In this document: in pieces, positions 1 to 5,138 of the stretch
Numbering within the stretch: the stretch's first letter is position 1
Layout: the number at the start of each line of letters is the position of its first letter
DNA from: Burkholderiaceae bacterium
GTDB taxonomy: Bacteria; Pseudomonadota; Gammaproteobacteria; Burkholderiales; Burkholderiaceae
Assembly (NCBI GenBank): GCA_025458735.1
Contig: JALORV010000080.1
Span: 1-5,138, forward strand
Direction of reading: 5' to 3'
Length of the DNA: 5,138 nt
Translations under genes and position numbers: made by a program
The notes under the pieces: generated by a model
What the model was told of the DNA's origin: nothing
Database searches by the model: none
What the model saw: the letters and a program-made list of their open reading frames with translations, nothing else

Positions 1-231
1 GCGAGGGGAAGGGGCAACACACAAGCGACGCACGCTCCCTTGCAGTTGCAGCGATGTCCGTCTCGATGCCGGACTGCCAATGCAGACCGTGCGGTCCGTA
101 CGTGGTTGCGCCCCTCGCCCGGTGAGTGGCCGGGGGAGTGCCGTGCCGTGTTACGTCGGCGGAGCGCTCGGCCGCTCCGGAGCGCAGCCGACCGATCAGG
201 CTTGAGCGCGCGCACCGCGCGCCTAACCGGA
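1..231. other. Left flank without a recognisable gene
   Basis: No frame gives a protein I recognise. Two plus-strand frames are open from the window edge (to a TGA at 203-205 and to a TGA at 123-125), but their translations look like random GC-rich sequence, so neither is called. The stretch has several short inverted repeats. One is a 7-bp GC stem with loop CAC at 206-222. Another is GGAGCG/CGCTCC at 161-166 and 173-178. The octamer GCGAGGGG at 1-8 has its inverse at 111-118. On the minus strand an AAGGGAG motif (35-41) precedes possible TTG/GTG starts near the edge, which is too little to call a gene. Confidence 0.5.
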
Positions 232-274
232 GCGGATTTCGTGCGACCGGCAACGCCGGTCGCACGAAGTCCGC
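232..274 (-). terminator. 20-bp hairpin just after the CDF gene, probable transcript end
   Basis: Positions 232-251 pair with 255-274 over 20 bp with a single G-U wobble (T237 with G269) and a 3-nt AAC loop. The hairpin lies five bases past the TAG stop (279-281) of the minus-strand transporter gene, where a transcript end or an RNA-stabilising 3' hairpin would be expected. No T-tract follows on the minus strand, so it is not a textbook Rho-independent terminator. A second GC stem (206-222) follows it in the same direction. It could instead be a REP-like dispersed palindrome; this window cannot decide. Confidence 0.5.
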
Positions 275-278
275 GACG

Positions 279-1175
279 CTACCGGTCGGGCTCGAAGAAC
301 ACCCAGTGCGCCTGTGGGTACGCCGCCTGCAGCGAGGCCTCGACGCGGTTGATGGCGGCCACCAGCTCGTCGGCGCTCGCCGCAGCAGCCATTTCGGCGC
401 GCACGGCGATCACCAGCTGGGCGCCCCATTGCAGCGTGATCAGCCGGATCACGCGTCGAACTTCGGGCCGTGCGGCCACGTGCGCCTCGATCGACTGCCG
501 CAGGGCGGGTTCGGCGGACTCGCCGACGATCATGCCCTTGACCTCGATGATGATCGCGATGGCGATGACGACCAGCAGCGCGCCGATCATGATCGAACCG
601 AGCGCATCGAACATCGGATTGCCGGTAACGATCGACAGCAGCACCGCGACAAAGGCGAGCACGAGGCCGCCGAGCGCGGCGATATCCTCACCGGCCACGA
701 CCATCAGCTCGGATTGCCGGGTTTCGCGGAACCAGCGCAGGAAAGAGCGACCGCCCTGGACCTTGCGGATCTCGCGCATCGCGCCCCACAGCGAGATCGA
801 TTCGAGCACGATCGCCACCGCCAGCACCGCCAGCGCGATGGTGGCATTGCTGAGCGGCTCGGGGTGCTTCAGCCGGTGCCAGCCCTCGTAGATGGAGAAC
901 AGGCCACCGACGAAGAACAGCAGCAGCGCCACCATCATTCCGTAGAAGTAGGTCACCCGCTGGTAACCCAGCGGATGATCGGCGCTCGGAGCGATCTTCG
1001 CGCGCTTCAGCCCCAGCAAGAGCAGCAACTGGTTGGCGGTATCCGCGACCGAGTGGATGGCCTCGGCCAGCATCGCGCCCGAGCCGGTGTAGGCGGCCGC
1101 GCCGAACTTGGTGACCGCGATGCCGGCGTTGGCGCCGAGAGCGAACAGGATCGCGCGGGTGCTGTCGGCCGCCAT
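279..1175 (-). CDS. Cation diffusion facilitator transporter, ZnT9-like branch
   Basis: An inner-membrane carrier expected to export divalent metal cations (Zn, Fe, Co or Mn) from the cytoplasm, probably by proton antiport. The 298-residue protein shows the CDF plan: six likely membrane segments (about residues 10-28, 34-56, 78-98, 110-132, 158-180 and 188-212) followed by a cytoplasmic domain (213-298). Segment 2 has the metal-site motif HSVAD (41-45), and the following loop has DHPLGYQR (66-73). In segment 5 the usual HxxxD is replaced by AGED (161-164), so D164 is kept but the expected histidine position is V160. This pattern and the FFEPD ending recall the SLC30A9/ZnT9-like branch. The ATG at 1175 has AGGA 8 nt upstream (1184-1187). 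The gene lies 32 nt behind the FKBP gene and is probably cotranscribed with it. The metal cannot be predicted. Confidence 0.93.
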   Translation of the reverse strand: MAADSTRAILFALGANAGIAVTKFGAAAYTGSGAMLAEAIHSVADTANQLLLLLGLKRAKIAPSADHPLGYQRVTYFYGMMVALLLFFVGGLFSIYEGWHRLKHPEPLSNATIALAVLAVAIVLESISLWGAMREIRKVQGGRSFLRWFRETRQSELMVVAGEDIAALGGLVLAFVAVLLSIVTGNPMFDALGSIMIGALLVVIAIAIIIEVKGMIVGESAEPALRQSIEAHVAARPEVRRVIRLITLQWGAQLVIAVRAEMAAAASADELVAAINRVEASLQAAYPQAHWVFFEPDR

Positions 1176-1187
1176 GTCTCTCGTCCT

Positions 1188-1206
1188 GTCCGGGGATCGG
1201 CCGGAC
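1188..1206 (-). promoter_or_regulatory. Small intercistronic hairpin between FKBP and CDF genes
   Basis: GTCCGG (1188-1193) and CCGGAC (1201-1206) form a 6-bp perfect stem with a 7-nt loop in the 32-nt gap between the two minus-strand genes. It ends next to the ribosome binding site of the downstream gene (AGGA at 1184-1187). No T-run follows, so it is not a clear terminator. It could lower read-through, set an mRNA processing point or affect initiation. The role is inference. Confidence 0.35.
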
Positions 1207-1207
1207 G

Positions 1208-1633
1208 CTACTTGATGCCGAGCAGCTCGACCTCGAACACCAGCGTGGCGTTGGGCGGGATCGGGCCGCCCGGCGTGCCGCGCTCACCGTAGGCGACGCT
1301 GGCGGGGCAGGTCAGTTTCGCCTTGCCGCCCACCTTCATCTTCTGCACGCCCTCGGTCCAGCACCTGATCACGCGGTTCAGCGGGAACTCCGCCGGCTGG
1401 CCGCGTGCGATCGAGCTGTCGAACTCCTTGCCGTCGGGGAAGGTGCCTCGGTAGTGCACGCGCACGACATCGGTTTCCTTCGGGCTCGGCCCGGTGCCGT
1501 CCTTGAGCGATCGGAAGACCATGCCCGAGGGCGTCTTGACGGCATCCTTCTCGGCGGCCGCCTTGTCGAGGGCGGCGTCCTGCGCCCAGGCCAGCGGGCT
1601 GGCGAGCAGGGCCAGCAGCATCCACTTCTTCAT
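1208..1633 (-). CDS. Secreted FKBP-type peptidyl-prolyl cis-trans isomerase
   Basis: Catalyses cis-trans isomerisation of prolyl bonds, probably as a folding helper in the periplasm. The 141-residue product starts with a Sec signal peptide: lysines at 2-3, a hydrophobic stretch to about residue 15, and a likely cleavage after AWA (15-17). One FKBP domain fills residues about 34-141. Recognisable active-site residues are Y61, F71-D72, F83, V88-I89, W92, Y115 and F133. It lacks the long N-terminal dimerisation region of FkpA/Mip, so it is a minimal single-domain secreted FKBP. C91, where FKBP12 and E. coli FkpA have glycine, and C109 could form a disulfide. The ATG at 1633 is chosen because it gives the signal peptide and has GGAG 9 nt upstream (1643-1646). 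The same frame stays open to 2587, but that extension is antisense to rarA. First gene of a probable operon with the CDF transporter. Confidence 0.95.
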   Translation of the reverse strand: MKKWMLLALLASPLAWAQDAALDKAAAEKDAVKTPSGMVFRSLKDGTGPSPKETDVVRVHYRGTFPDGKEFDSSIARGQPAEFPLNRVIRCWTEGVQKMKVGGKAKLTCPASVAYGERGTPGGPIPPNATLVFEVELLGIK

Positions 1634-1733
1634 CGTCTTGGTCTCCGGTGACCGGTTGAGGTGCGGCAATGGAATCCTTGCCCGTGAGCCATTTGTGGCG
1701 CCATCGGCTCCGGCTCGCAGGGCAGCGGGCGCG

Positions 1734-1763
1734 ATGCTAGCCTGTCTCGCCACCCCGCGCCAA
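1734..1763 (-). promoter_or_regulatory. Candidate promoter for the FKBP-CDF unit
   Basis: On the minus strand, TTGGCG (plus 1758-1763) and TAGCAT (plus 1734-1739) are separated by 18 nt. Each matches the sigma70 consensus at four of six positions, and TAGCAT is in the style of GC-rich gammaproteobacterial promoters. The transcript would start near 1727, leaving a leader of about 94 nt before the FKBP start. The GCTAGC palindrome at 1736-1741 also puts TAGCCT on the plus strand. Confidence 0.4.
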
Positions 1764-1773
1764 AATCCGCGGC
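1761..1773 (+). promoter_or_regulatory. Weak candidate -10 and discriminator for rarA
   Basis: CAAAAT (1761-1766) followed by CCGCGGC resembles the -10/discriminator block of the serS and tRNA-Ser candidate promoters in this window. No convincing -35 lies 16-18 nt upstream. It overlaps the -35 of the divergent FKBP promoter, so the two would compete if both are real. The start point would be near 1773, with about 50 nt of leader. No clear Shine-Dalgarno sequence precedes the rarA ATG. Confidence 0.22.
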
Positions 1774-1822
1774 CCAAATCTTCGGCCCGTAGCCTCGCCT
1801 CAACTTCCGCGCAACGCGAACC

Positions 1823-3160
1823 ATGCAGGATCTCTTTGCAGCCGACACGACCAGCGCGCCGCTTGCCGAGCGGATGCGGCCACGCACGGTCGATGAGGTC
1901 ATCGGGCAAGCGCTTCTGCTGGGAGCGGGCAAACCGCTGCGCGTTGCCTTCGAGACGGGCCGGGCACACTCGATGATCCTGTGGGGGCCGCCGGGCGTCG
2001 GCAAGACCACGCTGGCCCGGCTGATGGCCGATGCCTTCGGGCTGGACTTCATAGCGATTTCCGCAGTGCTCGGCGGCGTGAAGGACATCCGCGATGCCGT
2101 GGATCGCGCGCAGCACGGTCGCGCGACAAGCGGCAAGGCGACGGTCGTGTTCGTCGACGAGGTGCATCGCTTCAACAAGGCGCAGCAGGACGCCTTCCTG
2201 CCGCACGTGGAAGCGGGGCTCTTCGTTTTCATCGGCGCGACGACGGAAAACCCGTCCTTCGAGGTCGTGGGCGCCCTGCTGTCGCGTGCAGCCGTGTATG
2301 TGCTGGAGCCGCTGGCGGCGGAGGATCTGGACACCCTGATCTCGCGCGCGGCGGGCGGGCCGCTGGGCGGGCTCGAAGTCGAACCGGCGGCGCGCCGCAT
2401 GCTGATCGATCTGGCCGACGGCGATGCGCGACGGCTGCTGAACGCGCTCGAGGTGACGGCGGGCGCGGCGGCCGATCGTGGCCTGCGGACGATCGACGCG
2501 GAGTTCCTGCGCGCGGCACTGCCGGCCACGCTGCGTCGCTTCGACAAGGGCGGGGAGAACTTCTACGACCAGATCTCGGCCCTGCACAAGTCGGTGCGTG
2601 GCTCCGATCCGGATGCGGCGCTGTACTGGATGATGCGCATGCTCGACGGCGGCACCGATCCGCGCTACATCGCGCGGCGCGTCGTGCGCATGGCCGTCGA
2701 GGACATCGGCCTGGCCGATCCGCGCGCACTGGAGATCGCGCTGGCCGCCGCCGAGACCTATGAGCGCCTCGGCTCGCCCGAGGGCGAACTGGCGCTGGCG
2801 CAGGCGATCGTCTATCTGTCGGTGGCGCCGAAGTCCAACGCGCTCTATCGCGCCTTCGGCGCCGTGCGCGACTTCGTCGGCAGCGATGGCTCACGGCCGG
2901 TGCCGCTGCGGCTGCGCAACGCACCGACACGCCTGATGAAAGACCTCGGCTACGGCAGCGGCTACCGTTATGCCCACGACGAGGCGGGTGGCGTGGCGGC
3001 CGGCGAGACCTATTTTCCCGACGGCATGGCGGCGCCGCAGTTCTACCAGCCGACCGATCGTGGCGTCGAGGCGCGCATCCGGGAGCGACTGGCGCAGCTG
3101 CGCGCAGCCCAGCCGTCGCGCGCGGACTCTCGCACGGACGACGACGAGGGCGGCCGCTGA
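1823..3160 (+). CDS. rarA: Replication-associated recombination protein A (RarA/MgsA), AAA+ ATPase
   Basis: A cytoplasmic AAA+ ATPase of the clamp-loader-like RarA/Mgs1/WRNIP1 family, acting at stalled or gapped replication forks with SSB and recombination proteins. The 445 residues match the family length (E. coli RarA has 447). In order: the N-terminal APLAERMRP box (12-20); Walker A GPPGVGKT (55-62); Walker B VVFVDE (108-113) followed by the family HRFNKAQQD stretch; sensor 1 GATTEN (138-143); a likely arginine finger in LLSR (152-155); and sensor 2 GDARRLLN (200-207). The C-terminal oligomerisation domain follows, with KSVRGSDPDAALYWM (256-270) and YRYAHD (381-386). A short acidic tail ends the protein. 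The ATG at 1823 gives the expected N-terminus although its ribosome binding site is weak. It is divergent from the FKBP gene and 200 nt upstream of serS in the same direction. Confidence 0.97.
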   Translation: MQDLFAADTTSAPLAERMRPRTVDEVIGQALLLGAGKPLRVAFETGRAHSMILWGPPGVGKTTLARLMADAFGLDFIAISAVLGGVKDIRDAVDRAQHGRATSGKATVVFVDEVHRFNKAQQDAFLPHVEAGLFVFIGATTENPSFEVVGALLSRAAVYVLEPLAAEDLDTLISRAAGGPLGGLEVEPAARRMLIDLADGDARRLLNALEVTAGAAADRGLRTIDAEFLRAALPATLRRFDKGGENFYDQISALHKSVRGSDPDAALYWMMRMLDGGTDPRYIARRVVRMAVEDIGLADPRALEIALAAAETYERLGSPEGELALAQAIVYLSVAPKSNALYRAFGAVRDFVGSDGSRPVPLRLRNAPTRLMKDLGYGSGYRYAHDEAGGVAAGETYFPDGMAAPQFYQPTDRGVEARIRERLAQLRAAQPSRADSRTDDDEGGR

Positions 3161-3188
3161 TCTGCGCGTGCCGTCGGGCCCGCGCTGC

Positions 3189-3224
3189 TTGCACCCCGGC
3201 CTGCGCTCGGCGAAAATGCGCCGC
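3189..3224 (+). promoter_or_regulatory. Candidate promoter for serS
   Basis: TTGCAC (3189-3194) and GAAAAT (3212-3217) are spaced by 17 nt. The -10 matches consensus at four of six positions, the -35 at three. A GC-only discriminator, GCGCCGC (3218-3224), follows, which is typical of stringently controlled promoters of translation genes. Transcription would begin near 3224-3225, giving serS a leader of about 136 nt. It lies just after rarA, so serS may also receive read-through from rarA. Confidence 0.42.
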
Positions 3225-3287
3225 ATGCACCCGCTGGACTTCCTCCTCAGTCGAAGCTGCCACAGTCAGCGCCGCTCCCGCGGCTGA
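3225..3287 (+). CDS. Possible serine-rich leader ORF upstream of serS (20 aa)
   Basis: An ATG-to-TGA frame encodes MHPLDFLLSRSCHSQRRSRG. Four of 20 residues are serine, all in the second half (codons AGT, AGC, AGT and TCC). The stop falls at the 3' side of a GC-rich hairpin, and the ORF sits 73 nt before serS. That is the layout of an amino-acid-sensing leader peptide, but support is thin. There is no good ribosome binding site, and the ATG almost coincides with the predicted transcription start, so it would be nearly leaderless. Codon use also differs from serS, which has no AGT among its 19 serines. It may be non-coding leader sequence. Confidence 0.18.
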   Translation: MHPLDFLLSRSCHSQRRSRG

Positions 3288-3312
3288 GCCTCGCATGGCC
3301 GCGCCCGCGGCC
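3267..3312 (+). promoter_or_regulatory. Two GC hairpins with an alternative pairing in the serS leader
   Basis: Hairpin A pairs GCCGC (3271-3275) with GCGGC (3280-3284) around TCCC. Hairpin B pairs GGCCGC (3297-3302) with GCGGCC (3307-3312) around GCCC. The 3' arm of A (3280-3284) is also complementary to 3298-3302 in the 5' arm of B, so a third, mutually exclusive stem can form. This is attenuator-like topology. No T-tract follows hairpin B (next bases GCTTGAGAATTCC), so intrinsic termination is unlikely, and GC-rich palindromes often cross-pair by chance. Confidence 0.3.
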
Positions 3313-3318
3313 GCTTGA

Positions 3319-4650
<1,332 letters not shown>

Positions 4651-4652
4651 CT

Positions 4653-4677
4653 GCGCCGGATAGATATAATCCGCCGC
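4653..4677 (+). promoter_or_regulatory. Promoter -10 region of tRNA-Ser with surrounding dyad
   Basis: A perfect TATAAT (4665-4670) is followed by a GC-only discriminator, CCGCCGC (4671-4677), as in stable-RNA promoters under stringent control. Transcription from near 4677 would leave a leader of about 47 nt before the mature tRNA at 4725. No good -35 is seen 16-18 nt upstream; that region is the end of serS. GCGCCGGAT (4653-4661) and ATCCGCCGC (4669-4677) form a dyad around the -10 with eight of nine positions complementary. Confidence 0.6.
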
Positions 4678-4724
4678 TTGCCTGCAACCGTTCCCCACGA
4701 ACCGGTCAAGGGCAACTGCAGTCA

Positions 4725-4852
<128 letters not shown>

Positions 4853-4908
4853 GATACGGGTGGCTGAGAAACCACGCAGGTTCGACAAGCGACATGCCGG
4901 TGGAATGT

Positions 4909-4961
4909 CGCCGGTCGACGCGCGCAGTGCGTCGAGCCGGAACCGCGGCGCCGGTCGACGC
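4909..4961. repeat. 13-bp direct repeat with an imperfect hairpin
   Basis: CGCCGGTCGACGC occurs exactly at 4909-4921 and again at 4949-4961, offset by 40 nt. The first copy forms the left arm of a hairpin: 4911-4921 pairs with 4929-4940 over 11 bp with one bulged G (4936) and a 7-nt loop. A small inverted repeat, GACAT/ATGTC (4891-4895, 4905-4909), lies just before it. No function is evident. Confidence 0.55.
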
Positions 4962-4994
4962 ATGGACGGGGCGCGCGCCAGAGGCGCCGCGAGC

Positions 4995-5040
4995 AATCCC
5001 ACCCTCGCTCCAGGGCGAGGGGCCCGCAAGGCCACCTTTC
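4995..5040 (+). repeat. Degenerate copy of the tRNA-Ser 3' tail plus terminator
   Basis: AATCCCACCCTC at 4995-5006 is identical to 4797-4808, the T-arm/acceptor part of the tRNA. After 11 nt (13 in the tRNA copy) AGGGGCCC follows at 5018-5025, identical to 4822-4829 in the terminator. Then come similar CAAGG and CTTT blocks. The two stretches lie 196-198 nt apart. The copy also contains its own 7-bp hairpin, CCCTCGC/GCGAGGG (5002-5008, 5015-5021). It could be a relic of tRNA-end duplication, or a CCCTC...GAGGG dispersed repeat that happens to match. Confidence 0.45.
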
Positions 5041-5108
5041 TGACATGAAACTTACCGACCGCGTTCCGAGCCCACCGATAGTGCGGCGCAGCACCGAAAG
5101 TGTGCTTC

Positions 5109-5126
5109 CTGTCAGTGTCCTGTAAG
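5109..5126 (+). promoter_or_regulatory. Pho-box-like direct repeat at the right edge
   Basis: CTGTCAG (5109-5115) and CTGTAAG (5120-5126) are direct repeats with an 11-bp period, as in the PhoB box CTGTCATANANCTGTCAN. I count 11 matches at the 15 defined positions. Ten bases further, at 5137, the window ends in TA, where the -10 of a PhoB-activated promoter would begin at the spacing of E. coli phoA. The linker is not AT-rich as in the consensus, and the downstream gene is not visible. Confidence 0.33.
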
Positions 5127-5138
5127 CGCCGCTACCTA

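Larger units (their letters stand above)
4853..5138. other. Right flank without a convincing gene
   Basis: Apart from the sites listed separately (hairpin and direct repeat at 4909-4961, tRNA-tail-like repeat at 4995-5040, Pho-box-like motif at 5109-5126), I see no gene. The only small frame with a fresh ATG is 5045-5125 (26 codons), which has no clear ribosome binding site and no recognisable product. The perfect 10-bp palindrome GGCGCGCGCC lies at 4970-4979. The end of the window looks like a promoter for a plus-strand gene beyond it. Confidence 0.55.

Noticed and set aside
16..41. Minus-strand gene start at the left edge (AAGGGAG followed by TTG/GTG)
   Set aside because: Only a few codons would lie in the window and the start is not ATG; unsupported without upstream sequence.
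2..205. 3' end of a plus-strand gene entering from the left edge
   Set aside because: The frame is open to a TGA at 203-205 but has no protein-like composition or recognisable motif, and open frames are frequent by chance at this GC content.
126..1292. 388-codon plus-strand ORF (and the 283-codon ORF at 40-891)
   Set aside because: Both are antisense shadows of the CDF gene, rich in His, Asp and Arg or in Ser and Thr, without domains.
1208..2587. Single 459-residue minus-strand protein with an FKBP C-terminus
   Set aside because: The first 318 codons are antisense to rarA and to the divergent promoter region. The true FKBP starts at 1633 with a ribosome binding site and signal peptide.
5045..5125. 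26-codon ORF starting MKLTDRVPS
   Set aside because: No ribosome binding site, no known family, and its end overlaps the Pho-box-like promoter motif.

Overview
The window is GC-rich proteobacterial chromosome, most likely from a gammaproteobacterium near the Xanthomonadales. The reasons are the rarA-serS order, an E. coli-like seryl-tRNA synthetase, a small secreted FKBP with a CWTEG core, and -10 elements of the TAGCAT/AAAAT type followed by GC-rich discriminators. This lineage call is inference from protein and promoter style; no rRNA or species marker is present. I see no transposase, integrase, phage gene or CRISPR array.

Layout. Positions 1-278 hold no recognisable gene, but do hold strong inverted repeats, the largest a 20-bp stem just after the stop of the first gene. 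Positions 279-1633 are a two-gene minus-strand unit: a secreted FKBP-type prolyl isomerase (1208-1633), then 32 nt later a ZnT9-like cation diffusion facilitator (279-1175). A 189-nt divergent promoter region (1634-1822) separates it from plus-strand rarA (1823-3160). A 200-nt gap with a promoter, a possible 20-codon serine-rich leader ORF and GC-rich hairpins precedes serS (3361-4650). A tRNA-Ser(CGA) gene (4725-4815) follows 74 nt after serS with its own TATAAT box, and ends in a near-perfect terminator whose stem includes the tRNA CCA end. The rest (4853-5138) has no convincing gene. It carries hairpins, a 13-bp direct repeat, a degenerate copy of the tRNA 3' end plus terminator, and at the very edge a Pho-box-like direct repeat that may belong to the next gene.

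How it fits together. serS charges tRNA-Ser, and one of its substrates is encoded directly downstream. That tRNA reads UCG, which is 11 of the 19 serine codons in serS. RarA is a replication-fork maintenance ATPase often found beside serS in gammaproteobacteria. The usual partners lolA and crcB are not seen at the expected places. The FKBP and transporter genes are an envelope/metal module with no obvious functional tie to the others.

Novelty. The genes are ordinary core genes, and I find no convincing undescribed multi-gene system. The points most worth checking are all non-coding: the serS leader region, the two partial tRNA-Ser-like repeats flanking the tRNA, the CCA-overlapping terminator, and the Pho-box-like motif at the right edge.
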